64,000 bases of DNA from Mucilaginibacter sp. JRF (GCF_015223065.1 NZ_JADFBY010000012.1:1-64000); one strand, 5' to 3'. Positions 1 through 9,540 are shown, counted from the first letter of the stretch. Translations and numbers: made by a program. The notes: generated by a model not told the origin, from the sequence alone.

Positions 1-23
1 CTAGTTTTTTATATTAGGCTCCC

Positions 24-106
24 TGTCATTTCGAGCGATAGCGAGAAATCTGCATGCGTTCATAATCAAGCGAAGGCTTTCTCCTCGTACCTTGTTCGAA
101 ATGACA
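24..106 (+). repeat. Dispersed palindromic repeat, family R1
   Basis: Imperfect palindrome. Its left arm begins TGTCATTTCGAGCGATAGCG, and its right arm is the inverted counterpart ending at CGAAATGACA (97-106). The central segment around 50-72 (CTGCATGCGTTCATAATCAA and on) recurs inverted at about 15107-15132, so this is a dispersed family rather than local noise. A further single arm lies at about 190-230. Its CGTACCTCG (204-212) also resembles half of the IS110 target repeat described below. Confidence 0.75.
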
Positions 107-116
107 AAATCTTTTT

Positions 117-150
117 AAAGTCCTCCCCCTCGGGGAGGATTTAGGAGGGG
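117..150 (+). repeat. GC-rich palindromic repeat, family R2, copy 1
   Basis: Core TCCTCCCC..GGGGAGGA followed by TTTAGGAGGGG. The 34 bases differ at one position from 10452-10485, which lies inside miaB. Related arms occur at 14970-15048 and 41799-41827. Nothing suggests that it encodes anything here; it lies in the spacer after the mscS-like gene. Confidence 0.8.
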
Positions 151-241
151 TTGTATGACGAGAACTCTATCGCTATGCAATATAACGCAGGCAGATTTCT
201 CCTCGTACCTCGTTCGAAATGACAAGATCTAATGAAACTAA

Positions 242-1027
242 TTACGTCCCCGGGAATTTAACACCATCCTGGTTGAGGCGGCTGATCAATCGTTCTTGCA
301 GGGCAATTTTTACATTCAGGAATTCGGCAGGTACTACCCATACGTGTACCACGTAGGTAGCACGATCAAAGTTAAGGCGGATAAGGCCTACCTTTACGGG
401 TTTGTTTTTAACTACGCCGTGTACGTTCTGTATGGCATCGTTAATGATGGCTATCACCTTTTCGGAGTTGGCGGCGTAGGTTAGCTCTATCTCAAAATCG
501 AGCCTGCGGCTGCCCGAGCGGGTAACGTTTACTATCACCTCGTTAAACAGCTTACCGTTGGGGATGATGATAGTTTTGTTATCGGCAGTAAGCAGCACGG
601 TATAAAATATTTGTATTGAGGTTACCTTACCATCCTGCCCCTGGGCTATAATATTGTCGTTAAGTTCAAAGGGTTTTAACAGGAGGATAAGCACCCCGCC
701 GGCAAAGTTTTGCAAGGTACCCGAAAGGGCTAAACCTGCCGCTACACCAAAGGCACCTACCAGTGTGGTAAATATGGCAGCATCAATACCCATCAATGTC
801 ATTACCAGTAATACCAGCAATACGTTAAGTGCGGTAATGCTCAGGCTAAGTAAAAAGGGTTGTAATGATGAGTGTACCTCACGGGTACTCATTTTGGTAC
901 GGATGCGTGTTTTTAGCAACCTGATGAACCATAGGCCAAGTATTAATACTATTAAGCCAAAAACTATATTGGGGCCGTGGGTAAGTAGCCACGCGTAAGC
1001 GGTATCGTAAAATTGATTGAGCTTCAT
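242..1027 (-). CDS. MscS-family mechanosensitive ion channel
   Basis: A 261-residue protein of the small-conductance mechanosensitive channel family, expected in the inner membrane to release solutes on hypo-osmotic shock. Three hydrophobic segments are visible (about residues 19-38, 57-80 and 85-117). The third is the pore helix type, with Ala/Gly packing (AAGLALSGTLQNFAGG) leading into LLLKPFELND. The polar beta domain follows (about 118-180), then an alpha/beta C-terminal domain. The length is close to E. coli MscS (286), so it is a minimal member without extra domains. It is transcribed alone, downstream of groEL on the same strand but separated from it by a terminator and 378 bases. The family call is firm; the ion selectivity is not known. 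Confidence 0.9.
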   Translation of the reverse strand: MKLNQFYDTAYAWLLTHGPNIVFGLIVLILGLWFIRLLKTRIRTKMSTREVHSSLQPFLLSLSITALNVLLVLLVMTLMGIDAAIFTTLVGAFGVAAGLALSGTLQNFAGGVLILLLKPFELNDNIIAQGQDGKVTSIQIFYTVLLTADNKTIIIPNGKLFNEVIVNVTRSGSRRLDFEIELTYAANSEKVIAIINDAIQNVHGVVKNKPVKVGLIRLNFDRATYVVHVWVVPAEFLNVKIALQERLISRLNQDGVKFPGT

Positions 1028-1405
1028 AAATTAATCAGAAGCCCCGAAATTAAGAAAAATCAGAGAAGGGACACCAAAAATTCTGGCGACTTAAGGATAA
1101 CCCATTCAAATATGCGGGTTTGTATATGCTTCCGTTTCCGGGTTAACTGTTTCATACGCTGCTATTATCAAATGCCATGCCTCAACGGCTTTGCTACTGA
1201 TACTTACGTAAAAACCGACCCAATAATTACAATGCCATGTATTATTTAACATTTAATAACAAACGCGTGTATTTAACCTAATATCGCTACTGACAGAGCA
1301 TACAGTAAAAAGGTCAGTAAAAAATAAAACCCTGTATGCAATTGCGTACAGGGTTTCTTCTATATAGCGATCCCCTCAACTATGGAGGGTACGAATGATG
1401 TGCTA
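1028..1405. other. Gene-free spacer between groEL and the MscS gene
   Basis: No credible gene on either strand. It holds the groEL terminator hairpin (1327-1356) and presumably the promoter of the minus-strand channel gene near 1028-1150. No clear TAnnTTTG box was found on that strand. Confidence 0.6.
1319..1356 (-). terminator. Intrinsic terminator of groES-groEL
   Basis: AAACCCTGTATGCAATTGCGTACAGGGTTT forms a strong stem (AAACCCTGTA/TACAGGGTTT, with one mismatch allowed near the loop). On the minus strand it is followed by a T-rich run (complement of 1319-1328). It lies about 50 bases past the groEL stop. Confidence 0.8.
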
Positions 1406-3046
1406 TTACATCATGCCGCCCATGCCGCCGCCACCCATTGGAGGCATACCGGCACCGCCTTTTTCATCTTCCGGATCATCAGCTAACACACACTCGGTGG
1501 TTAACAGCATCGCGGCGATTGATGCAGCGTTCTCTAAAGCTACACGGCCTACTTTAGTTGGGTCGATTACACCGGCACCAATTAAGTTTTCGTAAGTATT
1601 GGTACGTGCATTGTAACCAAAATCAGCTGTACCTTCTTTAACTTTTTGCACTACGATTGAGCCTTCGATACCCGCGTTCTCGCAGATCTGACGCAGAGGC
1701 TCCTCGATAGCGCGACGAATGATCTGGATACCTGTATTCTCATCTTCGTTAACGCCTTTAAGGTCTGCCAAAGCTGCAACCGAACGGATGAAAGCAACGC
1801 CACCACCGGCAACAATACCTTCTTCAACAGCGGCACGGGTTGCGTGTAAAGCATCGTCAACACGGTCTTTTTTCTCTTTCATTTCAACCTCGGTAGCGGC
1901 ACCTACATAAAGTACAGCCACACCGCCTGAAAGTTTAGCTAAACGCTCTTGCAGTTTTTCTTTATCGTAATCAGATGTAGTAGTTTCAATCTGAGATTTG
2001 ATCTGGCTTACGCGGGCTTTGATATCATCGGCAGCACCTGCACCATTAATAATGGTTGTGTTATCTTTATCAACAACAATTTTTTCAGCAGTACCCAGGT
2101 AAGAAAGGTCGGCATTCTCTAATTTGAAACCTCTTTCTTCTGAAATTACAGTACCGCCTGTAAGGATAGCGATATCCTCCAGCATTGCTTTACGGCGATC
2201 GCCAAAGCCAGGTGCCTTAACAGCAGCAACTTTCAGCGAACCACGAATTTTGTTAACTACCAGGGTAGCTAATGCTTCGCCGTCCAGATCTTCAGAAATA
2301 ATTAAAAGCGGCTTGCCTGTTTGTACTTGTTTTTCAAGCACCGGCAGCAACTCTTTCATTGATGATATTTTTTTGTCGTAGATCAGGATGTATGGGTTAT
2401 CCAGTTCTACTTCCATTTTATCAGCATTGGTTACAAAGTATGGAGAAAGGTAACCACGGTCAAACTGCATACCTTCAACAGTTTTAACTTCGGTTTCGGT
2501 GCCTTTTGCTTCTTCAACAGTAATAACACCATCTTTACCTACTTTAGCCATAGCTTCAGCAATCAGTGAACCGATTACCTCATCATTGTTAGCAGAGATA
2601 GATGCAACTTGTTTTATCTTGTTGTTATCCTCACCAACGGTTTGCGATTGAGTTTTTAGGTTTTCAACAACGGTAGCAACCGCTTTGTCAATACCGCGTT
2701 TTAAATCCATTGGGTTAGCACCGGCAGCTACGTTTTTTATACCGGCAGTAACAATAGCCTGGGCTAAAACGGTAGCGGTAGTGGTACCATCACCTGCAAT
2801 ATCAGCAGTTTTTGAGGCAACTTCTTTTACCATTTGAGCGCCCATGTTTTCTAAAGCGTCTTTCAGTTCGATCTCTTTAGCTACAGTAACACCATCTTTG
2901 GTGATTGCAGGTGAACCGAATTTTTTATCAATAATTACGTTACGACCTTTAGGGCCCAGGGTTACTTTAACCGCGTTGGCTAAAATATCAACACCGCGCT
3001 TTAAAGCGTCGCGTGCTTCAACATTGTATTTAACTTGTTTTGCCAT
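1406..3046 (-). CDS. groL: 60 kDa chaperonin GroEL
   Basis: A 546-residue group I chaperonin subunit. Two stacked heptameric rings encapsulate non-native proteins under the GroES lid and use ATP to drive folding in the cytosol. The sequence starts MAKQVKYNVEARDALKRGVD, carries the nucleotide-binding GDGTTTATVLAQ block near residue 87 and the LGPKGRNVIIDKKFGSP segment near residue 31, and ends in the flexible Gly/Met tail (GGAGMPPMGGGGMGGMM). The length is standard for the family. It is the second gene of an operon with groES on the minus strand. The 183-base spacer is unusually long and is filled with short repeats. No frameshift or odd residue is visible. Confidence 0.99.
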   Translation of the reverse strand: MAKQVKYNVEARDALKRGVDILANAVKVTLGPKGRNVIIDKKFGSPAITKDGVTVAKEIELKDALENMGAQMVKEVASKTADIAGDGTTTATVLAQAIVTAGIKNVAAGANPMDLKRGIDKAVATVVENLKTQSQTVGEDNNKIKQVASISANNDEVIGSLIAEAMAKVGKDGVITVEEAKGTETEVKTVEGMQFDRGYLSPYFVTNADKMEVELDNPYILIYDKKISSMKELLPVLEKQVQTGKPLLIISEDLDGEALATLVVNKIRGSLKVAAVKAPGFGDRRKAMLEDIAILTGGTVISEERGFKLENADLSYLGTAEKIVVDKDNTTIINGAGAADDIKARVSQIKSQIETTTSDYDKEKLQERLAKLSGGVAVLYVGAATEVEMKEKKDRVDDALHATRAAVEEGIVAGGGVAFIRSVAALADLKGVNEDENTGIQIIRRAIEEPLRQICENAGIEGSIVVQKVKEGTADFGYNARTNTYENLIGAGVIDPTKVGRVALENAASIAAMLLTTECVLADDPEDEKGGAGMPPMGGGGMGGMM

Positions 3047-3072
3047 GTTATTTTTAGTGATAGAATTAGTGA

Positions 3073-3232
3073 GTTATTGAATTATTGATTCGTTGCTCAG
3101 TAATTTTTTAAATGTTTGAATTAATGGGTTATTGAATTATTGATTTTTTAAAATTCAACACTCAGTAATTATATTCTTTGATTTGAAGGAAGAAATCAAT
3201 AATTCAACCTTCAATAATTCAGTAATTGATTA
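3073..3232. repeat. AT-rich repeats in the groES-groEL spacer
   Basis: GTTATTGAATTATTGATT occurs exactly twice (3073-3090 and 3128-3145), and its inverse AATCAATAATTCAA occurs at 3194-3207. A further variant (TCAATAATTCAGTAATTGATTA) runs to the groES stop codon region. The arms can pair in the groES-groEL transcript. Such a spacer is unusual, because groES and groEL are normally separated by a few tens of bases. Confidence 0.7.
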
Positions 3233-3505
3233 CAGTACCGCGTATATATCAGATTCGCGCATAATTAAATACTCTTTGCCTTCGTAGGTAATTTCAGTAC
3301 CGGCATATTTACCGTACAATACCTGATCGCCGGTTTTAACGGTTAAAGGCTCGTCTTTTTTACCTTCGCCTACAGCTACTACAGTACCGCGTTGTGGTTT
3401 TTCTTTAGCAGTGTCAGGGATGATGATGCCTGAAGCGGTTTTTTCTTCGGCCGGTGCAGCTTCAACTACAACCCTGTCACCAATAGGTTTAATGTTTAAT
3501 GACAT
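3230..3505 (-). CDS. groS: 10 kDa co-chaperonin GroES
   Basis: A 91-residue co-chaperonin that forms the heptameric lid on GroEL. The start MSLNIKPIGDRVVVE and the mobile-loop region with ASGIIIPDTAKEKPQRG (about residues 24-41) are diagnostic, as is the closing YLIMRESDIYAVL. The length is typical. It is the promoter-proximal gene of the operon, with groEL downstream. The 386-base region before it separates it from the divergent TonB receptor gene and must carry the operon promoter. No CIRCE-like inverted repeat (TTAGCACTC-N9-GAGTGCTAA) was seen there, so HrcA control is not supported by the sequence. Confidence 0.98.
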   Translation of the reverse strand: MSLNIKPIGDRVVVEAAPAEEKTASGIIIPDTAKEKPQRGTVVAVGEGKKDEPLTVKTGDQVLYGKYAGTEITYEGKEYLIMRESDIYAVL

Positions 3506-3891
3506 AACTATGCTTAATTTGATTTTATAGATTTAACAGTTAAACTTAATAAAAGTTATTGCTTGCATCCTCATTCACATCAATTGTGCCAAGCACCCGC
3601 ACGGCATTGTTTGGCATAATTAAAACTGTTGTATTGTCAGCAAAACGTTAGGTGGCCATTTTTAGTTAACAATTTATTAAAGCCGCCAATGTCATCATGT
3701 CAGTTAATTTATGCTGACAGTAATTATGATTCATCATCATTAAAAACAACATGGGCAAACACATAAAGTGCGTTTACACGATATTCTTGTAACGAATTAA
3801 TGACATGGTGTATTTATTACAATTTGTTTAAAAAACGCTGTAACATTTTAAACAATTTCGCCTCATAATCCAAAAATTGACAAACAACACC
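3506..3891. other. Divergent promoter region, groES / TonB receptor
   Basis: 386 bases without a gene. It is AT-rich and must drive groES leftwards and the receptor gene rightwards. On the plus strand TACAATTTG near 3820 resembles the Bacteroidota -7 box but has three bases between TA and TTTG instead of two. No CIRCE element was found. Confidence 0.5.
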
Positions 3892-6429
3892 ATGAAACGT
3901 ATTTACATAATCCTGATCTTACTATGCACTGTTATTGCGGCAAAGGCGCAGATAGGCGGCATAGGCGGTGGCGGTGGTTCGAGCATTGTTGGCCGTATAT
4001 CGGGCACGGTGATCGACTCGATAAGCAAAAAACCGCTCGACTATGCTACCGTGAGCATTTACCGCAGCGGCGGCAGCGCACCCATGAACGGTGTGTTAAC
4101 CGACGACAAGGGCAACTTTAAGTTTGACGGCATTAAGGCCGGCAGCTATAAAATAGGGGTATCATACATTGGTTATCCTACTAAATTTATTGACCCTATA
4201 ACAACAACACTGTCAAAACCCGATGCTAATATGGGCCAGGTAGTGGTTGCGCCAAGCGCCAAAACGCTGAGCGAGGTAACCGTAACCGGCCAGGCCTCGT
4301 TGGTTGAAAACCGCATTGATAAAATTGTTTACAATGCCGAAAAAGACCTTACCTCGGCCGGTGGCAACGCTACTGATGTATTGCAGAAAGTGCCGCTGGT
4401 ATCGGTAGACATGAATGGTAACGTTGCCGTACGTGGCGACCAGAATGTGCGCGTACTTATTAATGGCAAACCATCGGGCGCAACATCTGCCAGTTTGAGC
4501 GATGTGTTGAAAACCATCCCCGCCGACCAGATCAAGAACGTGGAGGTGATCACCTCGCCATCTGCAAAATACGACGCGGAAGGTTCGGGCGGTATCATCA
4601 ACATCGTAACCAAAACCAAAAATGCATCAGGCGTTAGCGGTAGCGTGAGCGGTGGTGTAGGTACCCGTCAAAACAACGGTAACCTTAACTTTAACTACAA
4701 TAAAAACCGCTTTAATTTTGGCGCCAACATTGGTGGTAACGCCAGCTGGCCGCAAACCTCGTATACCGACTTTAATCAGAGTCTGACATCAGACGGTATC
4801 AATCAGGTTAATACCAATAGCTCTCATAATGAGATAAAACGTCATGGTATCCGCGGATCGTTAACCGCAGGTTACGAGTTTAATGGCTTTAACAGCATTA
4901 ACAGTACCCTTGCCTTAAACGATGGTGGTTTTAATGCCGATGGTGGTGGCGATTACCGTTTTGAGGATTTTAATGACCCAACCCAAAACCTTAGCTACAC
5001 CGGCCGTACCATATCGCACAATAAATTCAGGGGCTTTGACTGGAATATTGATTACACGCACAAATTCAAAAAGCAAGGCCACGAGATAGTAGTATCAGGC
5101 CAGTGGAGCCACAGCATCATTAAAACTGATTATACCAACTTGTTCTCGGCTCAGTACAATAGTCAGCTGGCTAATAACAACGGTAAAAACAACGAGTACA
5201 CCGGTCAGGTAGATTATACCTTGCCGATAAATAAAGTGTTAAAACTGGAAGCCGGTGGTAAAACCATACAAAGACGTATTAATAGTAATTACGATATTTT
5301 CACCGTAAACCCTGACGGTAGCAACCCGATACTGGATACCGAAAACTCAAACCTGTACGATTATACACAGAACGTATACGCAGGTTATGGTGTGTTAACC
5401 ATTACCCTGCCTAAAAGCTATGCGATATTGGTAGGCTCACGTTTAGAGAATACACGCATTACCGGCGACCCTGAAGCGCCTTACGCTGATGGCAGTAACT
5501 CGCAAACGCTTGAGCCATTTAAGGCAAGCTACAATACTTTTATACCAAGCTTAACGGTGCAAAAGGTATTTGGCGCTAATACGCTTAAATTATCATACAG
5601 CAAACGTATACAGCGCCCAAGCTTGCAGGTGTTAAACCCATTCATTAACCGTAGCAACCAACAAAGCCAAAGCGTAGGTAACCCTAACCTTGCGCCGGAA
5701 GTTTCGCAAACAGTGGAGTTGAACTACAACGCTTTTGTTAAAACATCGGTATTGAACTTCTCGGTTTACTACAAAAACACCAGCAACCTTATTGAGGGTA
5801 TTGCCAGCCCGGTTCAGGATGGTGATGTAATAATTAACCGTACCGTACAAAACAACGTTGCCGAAAACAATTCGTTAGGTGGTAGTTTCTTTGGTTCGAT
5901 AAATCCTATCAAGCCATTAACCATCCGTGCTAACATCAACGTGTTTACTTATAACCCAAGCGTTTACTCGGCTTATGTTGATTTCATCAATCCTGATGCG
6001 TTAAAAACCAGGCTGATGACCACCGTATTTGGTAGCGCTACCTTAAACCTGCCTAAGAACTTTATATTCGAGGCATTCGCTTTCAACAATTCGGCGCGCC
6101 GTACTATACAGGGTACAAGCCCTGCATTCGGTATCTACGCGTTCGGTATCAAAAAGCAATTTATGGATAAAAAGGCTTCAATTGGGTTCAACACCATTCA
6201 GCCTTTCGCTGTCGATAAATCATTCAACCAAAGCATATCAAGCCCGGGCTTTACACAAAGCGTACGTACACGTATACCGTTCCAATCGTTTGGTGTAACG
6301 TTTAGCTACAGCTTCGGTAAAATGAGCTTCAGCAATCCGCAGCAAAAGAAAAAAGGTGTAAATAACGACGACGTAAAAAGCGGCGACCAGGGCGGTGGCA
6401 TGGGCGGCGGCATGAACGGCGGCAACTAA
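3892..6429 (+). CDS. TonB-dependent outer-membrane receptor, OMP_b-brl_3 type
   Basis: An outer-membrane beta-barrel protein of about 845 residues. I place the start at ATG 3892 because it opens directly into a signal peptide (MKRIYIILILLCTVIAAKAQ); a TTG five codons upstream is less likely. After a Gly-rich linker (IGGIGGGGGSS) come a carboxypeptidase-like regulatory domain (about 35-115), a plug domain (about 125-245, with GGNATDVLQKVPLV and RVLINGKPSGA), and the barrel. The receptor takes up an unknown substrate using TonB energy; members of this subfamily are often tied to peptides, metals or siderophores. The C-terminus is unusual: after the last strand (FSYSFGKMSF) it continues for about 35 residues and ends GGGMGGGMNGG. 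It is a single-gene unit with its own terminator. The substrate cannot be read from the sequence. Confidence 0.88.
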   Translation: MKRIYIILILLCTVIAAKAQIGGIGGGGGSSIVGRISGTVIDSISKKPLDYATVSIYRSGGSAPMNGVLTDDKGNFKFDGIKAGSYKIGVSYIGYPTKFIDPITTTLSKPDANMGQVVVAPSAKTLSEVTVTGQASLVENRIDKIVYNAEKDLTSAGGNATDVLQKVPLVSVDMNGNVAVRGDQNVRVLINGKPSGATSASLSDVLKTIPADQIKNVEVITSPSAKYDAEGSGGIINIVTKTKNASGVSGSVSGGVGTRQNNGNLNFNYNKNRFNFGANIGGNASWPQTSYTDFNQSLTSDGINQVNTNSSHNEIKRHGIRGSLTAGYEFNGFNSINSTLALNDGGFNADGGGDYRFEDFNDPTQNLSYTGRTISHNKFRGFDWNIDYTHKFKKQGHEIVVSGQWSHSIIKTDYTNLFSAQYNSQLANNNGKNNEYTGQVDYTLPINKVLKLEAGGKTIQRRINSNYDIFTVNPDGSNPILDTENSNLYDYTQNVYAGYGVLTITLPKSYAILVGSRLENTRITGDPEAPYADGSNSQTLEPFKASYNTFIPSLTVQKVFGANTLKLSYSKRIQRPSLQVLNPFINRSNQQSQSVGNPNLAPEVSQTVELNYNAFVKTSVLNFSVYYKNTSNLIEGIASPVQDGDVIINRTVQNNVAENNSLGGSFFGSINPIKPLTIRANINVFTYNPSVYSAYVDFINPDALKTRLMTTVFGSATLNLPKNFIFEAFAFNNSARRTIQGTSPAFGIYAFGIKKQFMDKKASIGFNTIQPFAVDKSFNQSISSPGFTQSVRTRIPFQSFGVTFSYSFGKMSFSNPQQKKKGVNNDDVKSGDQGGGMGGGMNGGN

Positions 6430-6456
6430 TTCCCTTTTTAAATTACACTCATAATT

Positions 6457-6483
6457 AAGGCCCGCGCATAGCGGGCCTTTTTG
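6457..6483 (+). terminator. Intrinsic terminator after the TonB receptor gene
   Basis: AAGGCCCGC-GCATA-GCGGGCCTT is a perfect 9-bp stem with a 5-base loop, followed by TTTTGGTTTT. It lies 28 bases after the stop codon. Confidence 0.92.
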
Positions 6484-6535
6484 GTTTTAAGGGCTTTTAC
6501 ATCGGCATAAATAAAAACCGTATACTTGTTACCCC

Positions 6536-7783
6536 ATGAAGAACCTGCTTAGTAATCTTACGTTTCGTGTTATTGTCGCCATTATTTTAGGGGTGATAGT
6601 GGGCTACTATTTCAAGGATTTCGCGCCTACCGCGCAAATGATCAGCAAGATATTCATCAACCTGATCACGATGCTGATAGCGCCTATAATATTCTTCACC
6701 ATTGTTTTGGGCATTGCCAACATGGGCGATATGAAAAAGGTAGGCCGCGTAGGCGGCAAGGCCTTATTGTATTTTGAGATAGTGACCACCTTTGCCCTGA
6801 TGATAGGCTTGCTGGTGGCCAACCTGCTAAAACCGGGTAAGGGCATTGATGTAAACAGAAGCGTGGATGCCTCAAAGGTTGCCGAATACCAAAAGGCCGC
6901 GCATGATATGAACTGGACGGAGTTCTTTTTGCACATAGTGCCCCATAATGTTTTTGACGCCTTTACCCGTGGCGATATTTTGCAAATACTGTTCTTTGCC
7001 ATATTGTTTGGCTACGGCCTCAGCAAAATGGGCGATGCCGGTAAATCACTGCTTGGCACGCTTGATAAATTGAGCAAGGTATTCTTCAACATCATGAAGG
7101 TAGTGATGGCGCTGGCACCCATTGGTGCTTTTGGTGGCGTGGCTTATACCGTGGGTACTTACGGCACCAAGGCGTTGCTGCCTATGGCCAAGCTGATGGG
7201 CTCGGTATACCTAACCATGATCATATTCATTTTTGTGGTGCTGAATATTATTTGCCGCCTGTACAAGTTCAGCCTGTGGCAATACCTTAAACACATCAGG
7301 CAGGAGATATTGGTGGTGCTGGGTACTTCATCGTCCGAATCGGCCTTGCCCAGCATGATGGAGAAGATGGAGAAATTTGGTTGCTCGCGGTCGGTTGTCG
7401 GGTTGGTTATACCTACCGGTTATTCCTTTAATTTGGATGGCACAACCATATACCTGAGCATGGCTACTATATTTTTAGCGCAGGTATTTAACATTCCGTT
7501 ATCTATTGAGCAGCAACTAACCATTATCGGTATACTGATGGTAACCTCAAAGGGCGCGGCGGCAGTAACCGGCGGCGGCTTTATTGTGCTTACCTCAACA
7601 CTGGCGGCCATAAAGGTTATTCCGGTTGAAAGCGTGGCGCTGTTGTTGGGCGTCGATCGTTTCATGTCCGAAGCGCGGGCTATTACCAACCTCATCGGCA
7701 ATGGCATAGCTACGGTGGTAATAGCTAAGAGCGAGGGAGAGTTTCATCCGCCTGATGAACTATCAAACGGGAGCAGCAGCTAA
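6536..7783 (+). CDS. Dicarboxylate/amino acid:cation symporter (DAACS family)
   Basis: A 415-residue inner-membrane carrier of the glutamate/aspartate/C4-dicarboxylate family, importing an acidic substrate with Na+ or H+. The family signatures are present: the serine-rich re-entrant hairpin SSSESALPSM (residues 265-274), the NLDGTTIYLSMATIFLAQ segment (299-316) that forms the substrate and cation site, and the second hairpin around TSKGAAAVTGGGF (about 342-354). About eight hydrophobic helices are apparent. TATACTTG at about 6514, before the start, is close to the Bacteroidota -7 box. It converges with the next gene; the two stop codons overlap in CTAA at 7780-7783. Whether the substrate is glutamate, aspartate or a dicarboxylate cannot be told. 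Confidence 0.93.
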   Translation: MKNLLSNLTFRVIVAIILGVIVGYYFKDFAPTAQMISKIFINLITMLIAPIIFFTIVLGIANMGDMKKVGRVGGKALLYFEIVTTFALMIGLLVANLLKPGKGIDVNRSVDASKVAEYQKAAHDMNWTEFFLHIVPHNVFDAFTRGDILQILFFAILFGYGLSKMGDAGKSLLGTLDKLSKVFFNIMKVVMALAPIGAFGGVAYTVGTYGTKALLPMAKLMGSVYLTMIIFIFVVLNIICRLYKFSLWQYLKHIRQEILVVLGTSSSESALPSMMEKMEKFGCSRSVVGLVIPTGYSFNLDGTTIYLSMATIFLAQVFNIPLSIEQQLTIIGILMVTSKGAAAVTGGGFIVLTSTLAAIKVIPVESVALLLGVDRFMSEARAITNLIGNGIATVVIAKSEGEFHPPDELSNGSSS

Positions 7784-9540
7784 TCTTTCTTCTTTTTCTC
7801 CTTAGCTTTTTTCTGCTTCTCCAGGTCGCTTTCGCTGAGTTTGGAGTTGGCTTTTTTCTCGTCCATATCGCTAACCCCGGCGCATTCCTTTATGCCCGAG
7901 AACAGGGTCTTCCATACCAGTTTAAAAAAGGCATAGTTAACCGGCCTGATAAAGTTGATATTGGCCGAGCGTGGCGCTTTGCCAGGTTCGTCGGGGTTAT
8001 TGCGCTCGATAACCAGGTGATTGGCGAGGATGGACATGAGGCCTTTTTTCTTGAGCTTACCATCGTCCTCATCTAGTTTGAGTATGCCTATCTTAAGGTC
8101 ATTATACAGCATGGTAACCTTGCCTTTGGCACGGTAGCGGTTGGCATCAATATTAAAATCGAGCCGTTTTAAATTGCCCGATGTTACCTTCACCATTGAT
8201 ATTGGCGCGATGCCCCGGTTAATGCGCGACAGATCCATCGGCCCTAAACTGCCTTGATAACTAAAGGCGGCATCAGGGTCGGTAAGGTTAAGCTTGAACC
8301 CGACATTCAGCTTGCCGCGATCCATAAAATAGCTGGTGAGATTGATACTACAGATGTTGTTTTTTTGCAACGCCCTTTTGTTATTGGTTGCATTAAGTAT
8401 CCTGCCGCTGGTATTGCTAAAGGTTAGCGTGCCTGTTTTATTCGATTTTTTATTGTATTCGGTATATACCAGGTTTATTTTTTTGAGGGTGATAGTATCA
8501 ACCCGTAAACCAAAATCGAGCTTACGTAAAGCCATATGCGGAAATGAACCTACGCTTTCCTTTGCGGGAGTGCTCGGTTTGTTAGGCGCTTTGTAAATAT
8601 TGATGGTACCATTGATCAGTTTTAAACCCTCAACCGTAAAAGTGCGGTACTTGTAAAAGGTCATAAAATCGAACCGGTTAAGCTGCAATGAATCAAGCGA
8701 TACGTTAAAGCGGTCGCTACTGGTTTTGTTAAAGAATAACAGGTTGTTAAAAGGCTTCAGCTTTATGCCCTGCACGCAAAGCTGCTTGCTACGGGTTGAT
8801 AGTTTGATGCTTTCAATATCGTACAGATATAAAGCATCGGGTGTTTTGCCGCTGTAGTTCTTTATCTCGGTGGTAACATCCTGGCAATAAAAAAAACGCG
8901 AGGTATCGTTTTGTGTGGTCGAATCAATAAACAAGTCGGACGCGTGGAGGTTTACCTGTGTAATTTCGGTAAGCAGAGGCCGCTTGTGCGCGTAATCAAT
9001 ATGCCTGAATTTTAATCCGTCCAACACTATCTCACCAACCCGAATGCTGCGCAGGCTTTTTGATATGCGTTGCCATACGGTACGATTATCCTTATTGGGT
9101 TTATCTTCGGTGCTGTTGGCCTCGTAGCTCATATCTATCTCCGGCTCAATCAACACCACCCGGCCAACATCTATCTTTTTGCTGAAATAAAATTTAAGCG
9201 CCTTTACCCCGGTGAGCGTTATCTGTTTTACCTTAAGACTATACAGGTTGTTGGGCGCCCCGCCTGCTTTCTTTTTAGCGTGATAAACAGCGGTATCAAC
9301 CTTAAGGGTGGCGTTATCAATAATTATTTGGCCACGCAGTAAGTGCACTTCGGCCTCGGTAAAATCGGCAATGTAGAGGCTGTCGCTGCTTTCACGTATA
9401 CTGCTGCGCAGCTTATCCTGCAACATGGGCTTAAGGTAATGATTAAGTATAAGGGCACCACCAACTACTAAAACAGCAATAACCAGCAACGTATATGCTG
9501 TTATTCTTTGCCATTTATGCTTTAAAAATTTTGCTGCCAT
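7780..9540 (-). CDS. Large AsmA/DUF748-like membrane-anchored protein
   Basis: A 586-residue protein with one N-terminal hydrophobic anchor (about residues 14-34: YTLLVIAVLVVGGALILNHY). It is followed by a long extracytoplasmic region built of repeated amphipathic strands such as LYSLKVKQITLTGVKALKFY and VGEIVLDGLKFRHIDYAHKR. That texture and topology resemble AsmA/TamB/DUF748 proteins, which bridge the periplasm and are linked to lipid transport or envelope assembly. The family assignment is by look, not by a named motif. The C-terminus is very charged and lysine-rich (SDLEKQKKAKEKKKKD). It is monocistronic, converges with the symporter gene with a 4-base overlap, and diverges from miaB. Its function is unknown. 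Confidence 0.7.
   Translation of the reverse strand: MAAKFLKHKWQRITAYTLLVIAVLVVGGALILNHYLKPMLQDKLRSSIRESSDSLYIADFTEAEVHLLRGQIIIDNATLKVDTAVYHAKKKAGGAPNNLYSLKVKQITLTGVKALKFYFSKKIDVGRVVLIEPEIDMSYEANSTEDKPNKDNRTVWQRISKSLRSIRVGEIVLDGLKFRHIDYAHKRPLLTEITQVNLHASDLFIDSTTQNDTSRFFYCQDVTTEIKNYSGKTPDALYLYDIESIKLSTRSKQLCVQGIKLKPFNNLLFFNKTSSDRFNVSLDSLQLNRFDFMTFYKYRTFTVEGLKLINGTINIYKAPNKPSTPAKESVGSFPHMALRKLDFGLRVDTITLKKINLVYTEYNKKSNKTGTLTFSNTSGRILNATNNKRALQKNNICSINLTSYFMDRGKLNVGFKLNLTDPDAAFSYQGSLGPMDLSRINRGIAPISMVKVTSGNLKRLDFNIDANRYRAKGKVTMLYNDLKIGILKLDEDDGKLKKKGLMSILANHLVIERNNPDEPGKAPRSANINFIRPVNYAFFKLVWKTLFSGIKECAGVSDMDEKKANSKLSESDLEKQKKAKEKKKKD

Noticed and set aside
3506..3891. CIRCE/HrcA operator before groES
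   Set aside because: No TTAGCACTC..GAGTGCTAA inverted repeat was found.
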